7,891 nucleotides of DNA from Elusimicrobiota bacterium (GTDB taxonomy: Bacteria; Elusimicrobiota; Elusimicrobia; 2-02-FULL-39-32): NCBI GenBank assembly GCA_016193115.1, contig JACPSV010000032.1, forward strand, positions 1-7,891, written 5' to 3'. The notes below the pieces were generated by a model. The model saw nothing but the letters and a program-made list of their open reading frames with translations, ran no database searches and was not told where the DNA came from. Of this stretch, positions 1 through 5,355 are shown in pieces (the stretch's first letter is position 1; every line of letters begins with the position of its first letter). A program made the translations under genes and the position numbers.

Positions 1-15
1 AAAAAAAGTTGACTT

Positions 16-101
16 GCCGGGGTGGCGGAACTGGCAGACGCACAGGACTTAAAATCCTGACTGGGGCAACCCGGGTGAGGGTTCGATTCCCTCCCCGCCC
101 A
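16..101 (+). tRNA. tRNA-Leu(UAA), with a defective acceptor stem
   Basis: Class II tRNA reading UUA/UUG leucine codons. The anticodon stem CAGGA/TCCTG (43-47/55-59) encloses loop CTTAAAA, with anticodon TAA at 50-52. The D-arm has GCG/CGC and the GG pair (33-34). The long variable arm folds as a 5-bp stem (61-65/70-74) with a GCAA loop. The T-arm is GAGGG-TTCGATT-CCCTC (77-93). The discriminator is A101, as leucine tRNAs require, and no CCA is encoded. Oddity: the 5' acceptor strand GCCGGGG (16-22) and 3' strand CCCGCCC (94-100) pair at only four of seven positions, with mismatches at pairs 2, 3 and 4. Everything inside the acceptor stem is sound. The gene may be functional with a sequence error, or a decaying or recombined copy. 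Its promoter lies left of the window. Confidence 0.88.
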
Positions 102-127
102 TGATCGCAAGAGAGGGAGTCGTTTTT
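86..127 (+). terminator. Possible intrinsic terminator after tRNA-Leu(UAA)
   Basis: The 3' half of the tRNA T-stem region (86-93, core CCCTC) can pair with a downstream GAGGG element (113-120), giving up to 8 bp with one G-U. T5 follows at 123-127. The 19-base loop is long and the upstream arm lies inside the mature tRNA, so the hairpin would compete with T-arm folding. The call is weak. A second T5 run at 138-142 has no clear hairpin. Confidence 0.25.
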
Positions 128-183
128 GTCGTCCGAGTTTTTCTATGGCTATGGTTTTGAAACAAACTGGATGCGGGAATTGG

Positions 184-267
184 TGCCCAGAGAGGGAGTC
201 GAACCCACACGTCCCAAAGGACATGAGATTTTGAGTCTCACGCGTCTGCCGGTTCCGCCATCTGGGC
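184..267 (-). tRNA. tRNA-Leu(CAA)
   Basis: Class II leucine tRNA on the minus strand, reading UUG. Its acceptor stem GCCCAGA/TCTGGGC (261-267/185-191) pairs perfectly, with discriminator A at 184. The anticodon stem TGAGA/TCTCA encloses CTCAAAA, with anticodon CAA at 231-233. The variable arm is GTCC/GGAC with a 4-base loop (211-222), and the T-loop is TTCGACT. No CCA is encoded. One flaw is a T-T opposition in the T-stem (207 and 193; GTGGG against CCCTC). It faces tRNA-Leu(UAA) tail to tail, 82 bases away. Both read the UUR leucine box. The anticodon assignment is firm. Confidence 0.95.
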
Positions 268-285
268 AATCTTCACGCGTGGACC

Positions 286-315
286 ATTATACTTCTTTTG
301 GCAATGTCTTGTCTG
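286..315 (-). promoter_or_regulatory. Promoter of tRNA-Leu(CAA)
   Basis: On the minus strand there is a perfect TATAAT -10 box (286-291). A CAGACA -35 element (310-315, four of six consensus bases) lies 18 bases upstream. The predicted transcription start is near 279, giving a leader of about 12 bases before the mature tRNA end at 267. The fit to a housekeeping sigma factor is good, but no mapping data are available. Confidence 0.6.
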
Positions 316-342
316 CCCTCCCTCACCCTACTCCAAAAAATA

Positions 343-348
343 TATAAT
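343..348 (+). promoter_or_regulatory. -10 box before the lipoprotein gene
   Basis: A perfect TATAAT lies at 343-348, immediately upstream of the OB-fold lipoprotein gene and overlapping an in-frame ATG at 347. No good -35 is visible at 16-18 bases spacing (the site reads about CCCTCA). If active, transcription would start near 355. The ATG at 347 would then be outside the message and the ATG at 362 would have a very short leader. Confidence 0.4.
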
Positions 349-361
349 GTGGCGGTATAGA

Positions 362-766
362 ATGAATGCCCTTGGGAAGTATCTTGCGTTTGCAACGCTC
401 TTCATTTTCTTTGGAGGTTTATTGGTGGCCTGCCGGTCTAGGAAACCTGCGCCCGCTCAGCCGGATTTCACGGTAACTTCTCAGTACCTTTTCTCGGAAT
501 TTAAGAATGTTGAAGAGGCACACAAAAAATATCTGGGTAAACGAATTGAAGTGAGCGGAATCGTTGATCGGATTGGGAATGACTCTGCAGGCGTTCCGTT
601 TGTGTCCTTTAAGGGCGACGAGAGCGGCGAGGTGCAGTGCTTTCTCGCAAAGAAATCGTATGAAGATGTTTCACGTCTTAAAGTAGGAGAGAAAGTGACT
701 TTGAGAGGTATCTGTTTGAGCCGGGTGATCCATGTCACCTTGCATGAGTGTGCCGTCGTCCAATAA
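362..766 (+). CDS. OB-fold lipoprotein, tRNA_anti-like family
   Basis: Predicted 134-residue exported lipoprotein of unknown function. Residues 1-24 form a lipoprotein signal: Lys6, a hydrophobic core, then lipobox Leu-Val-Ala-Cys with Cys24 as the lipidated residue. The +2 residue is Arg, so no inner-membrane retention signal is seen. Residues 40-134 fit the tRNA_anti-like OB-fold pattern: helix (FSEFKNVEEAHKKYLGK), then strands IEVSGIVDRI, VPFVSFKG, EVQCFL, the helix turn EDVSRLKVGEKVTLRG and a last strand ending in Cys130. Cys93, Cys118 and Cys130 match positions typical of the family as I remember it. The family is widespread in bacteria with no firm role; nucleic-acid binding is only implied by the fold. 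An in-frame ATG at 347 would add MWRYR, but it sits in a TATAAT box, so 362 is preferred. Neither start has a clear Shine-Dalgarno. The 3' end overlaps the convergent PHP gene by 32 bases. Confidence 0.8.
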   Translation: MNALGKYLAFATLFIFFGGLLVACRSRKPAPAQPDFTVTSQYLFSEFKNVEEAHKKYLGKRIEVSGIVDRIGNDSAGVPFVSFKGDESGEVQCFLAKKSYEDVSRLKVGEKVTLRGICLSRVIHVTLHECAVVQ

Positions 767-1866
767 GCAGAATTAAGCTGAGACTTCCCCAAATCCAAAT
801 GAGACAGAGGATGGCGTGCGAGAAAGGCAGTGACCGGGAAGTTTGCCACAATTGTAAAAAAGGGTCCAAAATTCTGTAAGACCACGAACTCCGAAATTCC
901 GATTTCGTCCGAACAACGATCTGGATCGCCTGCGGATCTCGCCTCAAAACTTCTATAACTCTTTTTTCCAAATCTTTGCTCGACAGGGATCTCCAACCGG
1001 GAACTTTAAGAATGTTCCAGACGTAACAGGTGGAGCCCCATCCGTGATTGTCGGAAATGCCAACCATCGCAAGGTTGGAATTATGGCAGAACCGAATCAT
1101 GGATTGCCTCAGATCCGGCGTAAAATCTAAAGCTTGTGGAGCACAGAAAAGACCGGATTCCCTCTATCCCACGATCATAAAGCGAATTCGAAAGGGTTTC
1201 AGTCACCCCTAATACCACCCAGTGCGACTGAAAAAGACTGACCTCTTCCCCGCGCAAAGGACGTATGCGATCTGTTTCCACTTTTATCTCTTCCTGTAAC
1301 CTTTCAACTTCAGAACTCAAAATATTGTGGTCGGTTATAAAAGCCGCATGGAACCCGGCGCGTTCGTGCCAGGAAAGATTTTTCTCTATGGAGAAAGATT
1401 TCCGCGCATCCCAAGAATTGTTTGTGTGAGAATGAAAGTCCACCACGAATAGGTCGGGATCCGTCACTTCCAACCACGCCATCGGTCTGGGAATGAGTAC
1501 GGCGATTGCAATAAAAATGAATATCCCCACCACCCACAGAATGAGTTTCAGTCCTTCCCGTAACAGAAAGGCAATCGTGATGGGGTGTCCCAAAATTAGG
1601 ATGAACCTCGTTCCACACCAAAGGAAAACCAAGGCGGCAAGAAAAGAAAAATGCTGCCCTAAACTGAGGATTGTGAGAAGATCCGCTAAATGAAAAAATG
1701 GAGCGAAGATAATGTAGGGTGTTGGGTAAGAAAGATGACAGTTTTGAGGGAACGCGCCCGCGACGATGTCCCGGACAGAGTTGGGGAGATGGAAAATTTG
1801 GCCGAATATAATAAAAGAGGTTAAGAAGATACCGAATGCGACAAAGATCTTATTCCGCTTCGACAT
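735..1866 (-). pseudogene. Membrane-anchored PHP-domain metal-dependent hydrolase, frameshifted
   Basis: The gene is read in two frames. The first (1866 to about 1162) gives about 235 residues. Hydrophobic segments lie near residues 7-26, 50-92 and 105-125, followed by PHP motifs DFHSHT (143-148; His145, His147), ITDHN (Asp179, His180), GEE (206-208) and His215. It then runs out of frame to a stop at 1081. The second frame is open from about 1163. It continues with ESGLFCAPQALDF, carries the last metal motif SDNHGWG and ends at 735 with a C-terminal hydrophobic segment. Removing one G from the GGG run at 1160-1162 joins them into a 376-residue protein with all PHP metal ligands. The substrate is unknown; PHP proteins include phosphoesterases, nucleases and histidinol phosphatase. 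The active domain would be tethered to the membrane. The start ATG at 1866 has AAGGG/AAGG just upstream and overlaps the SDR end by 17 bases; an in-frame GTG at 1905 is an alternative. It could be a true pseudogene, a recent mutation or a sequencing error. Confidence 0.8.
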
Positions 1867-2629
1867 CCTTGCCCTTTGCAGGAGAAACGCGATGGACGCC
1901 CACACTCATGCCTCCGTCCACAACCAGGGTTGTGCCCGTCACCCAAGACGATTCCGGAGAAGCAAAATAGAGGACGGAAAAAGCGGCGTCTTCCGGCAAA
2001 CCGCCTCGCAAAATTTCCGGATGAGTTTGTAGGGTCGAATGGCCTTTCGTGTGCGTCTGATGCGAGATCTGGCCGGGACAAACACAGTTCACCCGAATGT
2101 TGCGCGATGCCAGTTCCAGAGCCAGACTTTTCGTAAAACCGACCACCGCGGATTTGGAAGCGTTGTAGTGCGCCATGTTTATTGTGCTCACAATGGGACC
2201 GTAAACGGCAGCCGTCAATATGATGGAACCGGATCCATTTTTGATCATGTGCGGGACGGCGGACTTAACGGTCAAGAATTTGGCTTTCAAATTGATGTCA
2301 AACATATCGTCCCACTCTTTTTCCTTCATATCTTCAAAAGGAACAGAAGCATAACCGCCCATGTTGCAGTGCAGGATGTCAATTTTTCCATACTGTTTCA
2401 GAACCTGACGCATCACTCTGTCACATTCCGAAGATTGGGTGAGGTCCGCCGCAATTGAAAAGGATTCTCCTCCCCGACTTTGGATCAGGGAAACTGTTTC
2501 TTCCCCAACTTTCTTCTGTCGTGCCACGACGAAAACTTTGGCTCCCTCTTGAGAAAATAAGAGCGCTGTGGCCCGGCCTACCCCCCGGCCGGCGCCAGCA
2601 ATGACCGCTACTTTATCTTTTAGGCGCAT
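1850..2629 (-). CDS. Short-chain dehydrogenase/reductase lacking the catalytic serine
   Basis: A 259-residue classical-length SDR, predicted cytosolic NAD(P)(H) oxidoreductase with unknown substrate. The Rossmann motif AGAGRGVG is at residues 11-18. Arg15 and Arg37 (end of the second strand) suggest NADP(H). The DL pair is at 62-63, NMGG (89-92) takes the place of NAG, Asn113 lies in the DINL segment, the active-site YNASK is at 155-159 (Tyr155, Lys159), and CPG is at 184-186. Oddity: where FabG-like enzymes have a catalytic Ser ahead of the Tyr, this protein has Thr-Ala-Ala (139-141, codons ACG GCT GCC). The usual Asn-Ser-Tyr-Lys tetrad is therefore incomplete and activity may be altered. 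The C-terminal VTGTTLVVDGG is typical of the family. The gene overlaps the GDPD gene by 17 bases upstream and the PHP gene by 17 bases downstream, suggesting one transcript with coupled translation. No Shine-Dalgarno is seen. It cannot be assigned to FabG or a sugar dehydrogenase from sequence alone. Confidence 0.92.
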   Translation of the reverse strand: MRLKDKVAVIAGAGRGVGRATALLFSQEGAKVFVVARQKKVGEETVSLIQSRGGESFSIAADLTQSSECDRVMRQVLKQYGKIDILHCNMGGYASVPFEDMKEKEWDDMFDINLKAKFLTVKSAVPHMIKNGSGSIILTAAVYGPIVSTINMAHYNASKSAVVGFTKSLALELASRNIRVNCVCPGQISHQTHTKGHSTLQTHPEILRGGLPEDAAFSVLYFASPESSWVTGTTLVVDGGMSVGVHRVSPAKGKDVEAE

Positions 2630-3395
2630 GGTTGAGCAAACGATCTAACCGGTCCGGATAGTTGGACGCGATCGCGTCCACGCCTGTCTGAATCATCTTC
2701 TTCATCTCCGCCCTATTGTCCACGGTCCACGTCCCCACAAAAAGACCGTTCTGATGAGCTCTCCTGACTAAAGAACGGGTCACCAAATGACGGCGGGGAA
2801 AAAGAGCGTCCGCTTTCAGTTCCTTTGCGCGTCGGAAAGGATCTTCCAAAGGTTCCCGATATAAAATACCCGTGGGAATTTGGCGGTCTATCTTTTTTGC
2901 CCTTTTGACCGCCCCATGATCAAAAGAGATGAGGATCACACGTTTCTCCATTCCGCATTTTTTGACGGATGCTATCACTTTTTTTTCTATGTCTAAGTAT
3001 CGAATTGGTTCGTTCTTGATTTCGATCACTAATCCTGCCGGCAATCCCAAATTGTTTTTTCGTTTTTTTACCCATCTTAAAAGTTCATCCAGAACCGGAA
3101 CTTTTTCTCCTCTAAATTTCTTAGAGAACCAAGTTCCCGCGTCCAACTTCTTTATCTGCGAAGAGGAGAGGTCGCGCACCAATCCGTGTCCGTTCGTTGT
3201 CCTCTCCACAGATTCGTCGTGAATGACGATGCACTTGCCGTCCCGTGAGAGATGCACGTCGCATTCCAGTATCTCGGCCCCCATCTTTAGACCGCATTCA
3301 AAGGAGGAAAACGTGTTTTCCGGAGAATGGCCTTTGGCTCCACGATGACCGATGAGCCAGGAACCTCGCAGAGAGTTGTCACCGAACTGGAACAT
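2613..3395 (-). CDS. Glycerophosphodiester phosphodiesterase (GDPD family)
   Basis: A 260-residue single-domain GDPD. It should hydrolyse glycerophosphodiesters to sn-glycerol 3-phosphate and an alcohol in phospholipid head-group recycling. Motifs: HRG (17-19) and SPENT (24-28), then ECDVH with metal ligands Glu44 and Asp46 plus His48, catalytic pair His17 and His59 (IHDE), VIEIK with Glu125, and a C-terminal TWTVDN...GVDAIASNYPD. Length fits the cytosolic bacterial UgpQ-like group. The ORF can extend to an ATG at 3452, but those 19 residues (MNFMSFFIETQQKFSIFLI) are not family-like and would run through the Nudix promoter. The ATG at 3395 puts HRG at the usual distance from the N-terminus and lies 7 bases after a TATATT box. 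No signal peptide follows from this start. It heads the GDPD-SDR-PHP overlapping set. The family call is strong and the exact start moderately so. Confidence 0.92.
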   Translation of the reverse strand: MFQFGDNSLRGSWLIGHRGAKGHSPENTFSSFECGLKMGAEILECDVHLSRDGKCIVIHDESVERTTNGHGLVRDLSSSQIKKLDAGTWFSKKFRGEKVPVLDELLRWVKKRKNNLGLPAGLVIEIKNEPIRYLDIEKKVIASVKKCGMEKRVILISFDHGAVKRAKKIDRQIPTGILYREPLEDPFRRAKELKADALFPRRHLVTRSLVRRAHQNGLFVGTWTVDNRAEMKKMIQTGVDAIASNYPDRLDRLLNHAPKR

Positions 3396-3402
3396 GATTA
3401 AG

Positions 3403-3408
3403 AATATA
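3403..3408 (-). promoter_or_regulatory. -10 box of the GDPD gene, leaderless arrangement
   Basis: TATATT on the minus strand (3408 to 3403) ends 7 bases before the ATG at 3395. The predicted transcription start therefore falls at or next to the start codon. No Shine-Dalgarno lies in the gap and no convincing -35 stands at 17 bases. The box shares a 59-base intergenic region with the Nudix promoter. Confidence 0.4.
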
Positions 3409-3419
3409 CTAAATTTCTG

Positions 3420-3448
3420 TTGTGTTTCGATGAAAAATGACATAAAAT
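3420..3448 (+). promoter_or_regulatory. Promoter of the Nudix gene, leaderless arrangement
   Basis: A -35 TTGTGT (3420-3425, three of six consensus) and a -10 TAAAAT (3443-3448, five of six) are spaced 17 bases apart. The -10 ends 6 bases before the ATG at 3455, so transcription should start at about the A of ATG. There is no Shine-Dalgarno. Confidence 0.5.
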
Positions 3449-3454
3449 TCATCC

Positions 3455-4018
3455 ATGATTGAAAAAATTGTGCAGAATCAGTTTACGTATCGGGGAAGCG
3501 CGGTGGGATTTAAGCGGGATGAAGTTCTTCTGCCGAACCGCCGTAAAGCTTACCGCGAATATCTGACTCATCCGGGCGCGGTGGCGATTCTCCCTTTTTT
3601 GGATTCTCCCAGCAAAGTTCCTTTGGAACGTTGCCGCGTTGTTCTAGTCTCCCAGTACCGGTATCCCGTAAACAAAATAACGGAAGAATTGCCGGCAGGG
3701 AAAGTGGATCCCAAAGAGTCTTTGAGTAGTTGCTTGAACAGGGAATTGAAGGAAGAGACCGGCTACTCCACCGGGAAGTTTCGGCACATGATCAGTTACT
3801 GGCCGACCCCGGCTTTCTCACAAGAGAAAATCCACATCTATTGGGCTGATTCTCTTAAAAAAGGTAAAAGCAGTCCCGATGAAGATGAGTTCATCCACAC
3901 TAAAATTAGAACTTTTTCTGATGTGATGAAGAAAGTATGGAAAGGGGAGCGGGATTCCAAAACGGTGATTGGAATTCTGGCGTTTGCTTTATTTTATTCT
4001 AAAACTTCCAGCTTTTAA
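3455..4018 (+). CDS. Nudix hydrolase, ADP-ribose pyrophosphatase-like
   Basis: A 187-residue protein with a complete Nudix box at residues 82-104: Gly82, Glu88, then Arg96-Glu97-Leu98, Glu100-Glu101 and Gly103, matching GX5EX7REUXEEXGU. The acidic stretch ITEELPAG before the box and Pro117/Pro119 in the YWPTPAFSQE segment about 14-16 residues after it are typical of the ADP-ribose pyrophosphatase (NudF-like) group. That group hydrolyses ADP-ribose to AMP and ribose 5-phosphate with Mg2+. The N-terminal strand region (1-45) fits the domain-swapped part of that group. Substrate choice is inferred; other NDP-sugars are possible. It is the only plus-strand gene in the middle of the window. It is divergent from GDPD across 59 bases and its 3' end overlaps the convergent SurE gene by 20 bases. 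The start codon lies 6 bases after a -10 box, so a leaderless message is likely. Confidence 0.93.
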   Translation: MIEKIVQNQFTYRGSAVGFKRDEVLLPNRRKAYREYLTHPGAVAILPFLDSPSKVPLERCRVVLVSQYRYPVNKITEELPAGKVDPKESLSSCLNRELKEETGYSTGKFRHMISYWPTPAFSQEKIHIYWADSLKKGKSSPDEDEFIHTKIRTFSDVMKKVWKGERDSKTVIGILAFALFYSKTSSF

Positions 4019-4766
4019 GCACGGATAGGAAGGAGAAACTGGTGGAGTCTAAAGAGATCGGGGTGAGAGAAACTTTGTTGGATTCTACCGTCGCGATGTC
4101 GGTTCCCTTTTCAGGGATGCCTCTGGGCATGACCCCCGCCAACCAATAGTATTGGTGACCTCTGGGATCTATGCCGGAAGGAATCCTTTTCCCATAAACT
4201 CTTCTTCCTAGGCGTGTGACTTCTATCGGGATATTGTGGTTCGGTAAAGTGGGCACGTTCACATTCAGAAAAATTCTCGGCGGCATCTTCTCCTGTAATA
4301 AGCATTTGGACACCTTGAGGGCAACCTTGGCCGCCTGATCCATCGTGCGTTTCGTGCCATGAGTGACCGAAATCGCAAAAGAGGGAATTCCCAACATCGC
4401 GCCTTCCCGCGCAATCGCCACGGTCCCGGAATAGAAAATATCTTCCCCTAAGTTGGAACCGTTGTTGATGCCGCCAATGATCAGATCAATCTTCTTGTGC
4501 TTTAGGGCCTCGTGCACGCCAAACTTAACGCAGTCGGCGGGCGTCCCGTTGGTAATCGTCACGTGAATCACGTCGTTCTTACCCAACTCCATCGGCAACT
4601 TCTGTACGCGGTATGGTTTATGCAATGTGATGGAATGGCTGGCCGCAGAACGTTCCCCATCGGGAACGATGACCACAAGTTCCGCTAAGGGTCTTAACGC
4701 AAGGATCAGAGTTTTCAACCCTGAACCGTAAATTCCATCATCGTTGGAAATCAGTATTCTAGGCAT
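3999..4766 (-). CDS. surE: 5'/3'-nucleotidase SurE
   Basis: A 255-residue SurE acid phosphatase, usual length for the family. It removes phosphate from nucleoside 5'- and 3'-monophosphates and is linked to stress and stationary-phase survival. The N-terminal metal motif ISNDDG has Asp9 and Asp10. Ser40 lies in GERSAASHS, Asn101 in GGINNGSNLG, NGTPADCV is at 73-80, and SGTVAIAREG (113-122) is the conserved glycine/threonine loop. LNVN is at 167-170. The C-terminal TDIATV...VSLTPISLD is also typical. The start ATG overlaps the end of rdgB by 8 bases (ATGCCTAG). AAGGAG lies upstream at 4780-4785, but with a long 13-base spacing, so it may be coincidental because it also encodes RdgB residues. 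Last gene of the aconitase-rdgB-surE set. Its end overlaps the convergent Nudix gene by 20 bases. Confidence 0.97.
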   Translation of the reverse strand: MPRILISNDDGIYGSGLKTLILALRPLAELVVIVPDGERSAASHSITLHKPYRVQKLPMELGKNDVIHVTITNGTPADCVKFGVHEALKHKKIDLIIGGINNGSNLGEDIFYSGTVAIAREGAMLGIPSFAISVTHGTKRTMDQAAKVALKVSKCLLQEKMPPRIFLNVNVPTLPNHNIPIEVTRLGRRVYGKRIPSGIDPRGHQYYWLAGVMPRGIPEKGTDIATVESNKVSLTPISLDSTSFSFLSVLKSWKF

Positions 4767-5355
4767 AGAGTTTCAATATCTCCTTCGCTTTCAGAACGGC
4801 CAGAGCGCGGTGACTGATTCGATTTTTCTCTTCCAAAGTCATCTCCGCCAAAGTCTTTTGACAGGACGTCACAAAGAAAAGAGGATCGTATCCAAATCCC
4901 TGCTGTCCTCTGGCTTCTTTCAATATGTTGCCTTCAATAAACCCGACAACTACTTTACTTTCATTTTTAGCCGGGTCATGACACGCCACCACACATCGGA
5001 ACCGGGCAGATCTGTCTCCATTAGCAATGTTTTTCAACTCGTTCAATAGTTTCCGGTTGTTGTCTTTGTAAGAACATCCTTCCCCCGCGTAGCGGGCAGA
5101 AAAAACTCCGGGAGCGCCTCGCAACGCTTTCACTTCCAGTCCCGTATCATCCGCCAATGTCAGAAGTCCCGTAGATTTCGCGTAGGAGACAGATTTCTTC
5201 AGGGCGTTTTCTTCTAAAGTTTCCCCGTCTTCCACGACCGGCATAACTTCAGGAAAATCGTTCAGACTCCGGACTTTAACCGGCAAATCCGATAACAGAT
5301 GGGAAATCTCTTGAACTTTATGACGGTTATGGGTGCCAATCAGAATCTCTTTCAA
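4759..5355 (-). CDS. rdgB: RdgB/HAM1 non-canonical purine NTP pyrophosphatase
   Basis: Hydrolyses dITP, ITP and XTP to the monophosphate and pyrophosphate, keeping deaminated purines out of DNA and RNA. From the TTG at 5355 the protein is 198 residues, close to the 197 of E. coli RdgB. It begins MKEILIGTHNRHK, the family's usual first strand and Thr-x-Asn-x-x-Lys loop. LADDTGLEV (67-75) carries the catalytic base Asp70. APGVFSARYAG is at 81-91, FGYDPLF at 154-160 and SHR at 181-183. An in-frame ATG at 5409 would add 18 residues (MVFRRFRAQYLERSVINT) that are not family-like and would overlap aconitase by 58 bases. The TTG overlaps the aconitase stop as TTGA, a classic coupling arrangement, so it is preferred. 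Neither start has a good Shine-Dalgarno. Downstream it overlaps surE by 8 bases. Confidence 0.95.
   Translation of the reverse strand: MKEILIGTHNRHKVQEISHLLSDLPVKVRSLNDFPEVMPVVEDGETLEENALKKSVSYAKSTGLLTLADDTGLEVKALRGAPGVFSARYAGEGCSYKDNNRKLLNELKNIANGDRSARFRCVVACHDPAKNESKVVVGFIEGNILKEARGQQGFGYDPLFFVTSCQKTLAEMTLEEKNRISHRALAVLKAKEILKLYA

Noticed and set aside
144..155. CTATGG tandem repeat as a possible repeat array
   Set aside because: Only two adjacent 6-base copies; too short to mean anything and there is no CRISPR-like repeat-spacer pattern anywhere in the window.
126..347. Plus-strand ORF of 73 residues across the tRNA-Leu(CAA) region
   Set aside because: It runs antisense through the whole tRNA-Leu(CAA) gene and its promoter, has no domain signature and no ribosome binding site; its middle translates the tRNA complement.
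1..360. tRNA pair as an integration hot spot carrying a mobile element
   Set aside because: No integrase, recombinase or phage-like gene follows; the neighbours are ordinary chromosomal genes. Only a 13-base repeat remains as a hint.
481..996. Minus-strand ORF of 171 residues
   Set aside because: It lies antisense to the lipoprotein and in another frame of the PHP 3' part. Its composition is Ser/Thr/Pro-rich without domain features, typical of a shadow frame.
2039..2458. Plus-strand ORF of 139 residues inside the SDR gene
   Set aside because: Antisense to a well-supported SDR; the residues form no recognisable family.
3396..3452. N-terminal extension of the GDPD gene to ATG 3452 as a possible signal peptide
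   Set aside because: The added residues start with acidic and polar interruptions, are not family-like, and the DNA contains the -10 box of the gene and the Nudix promoter.
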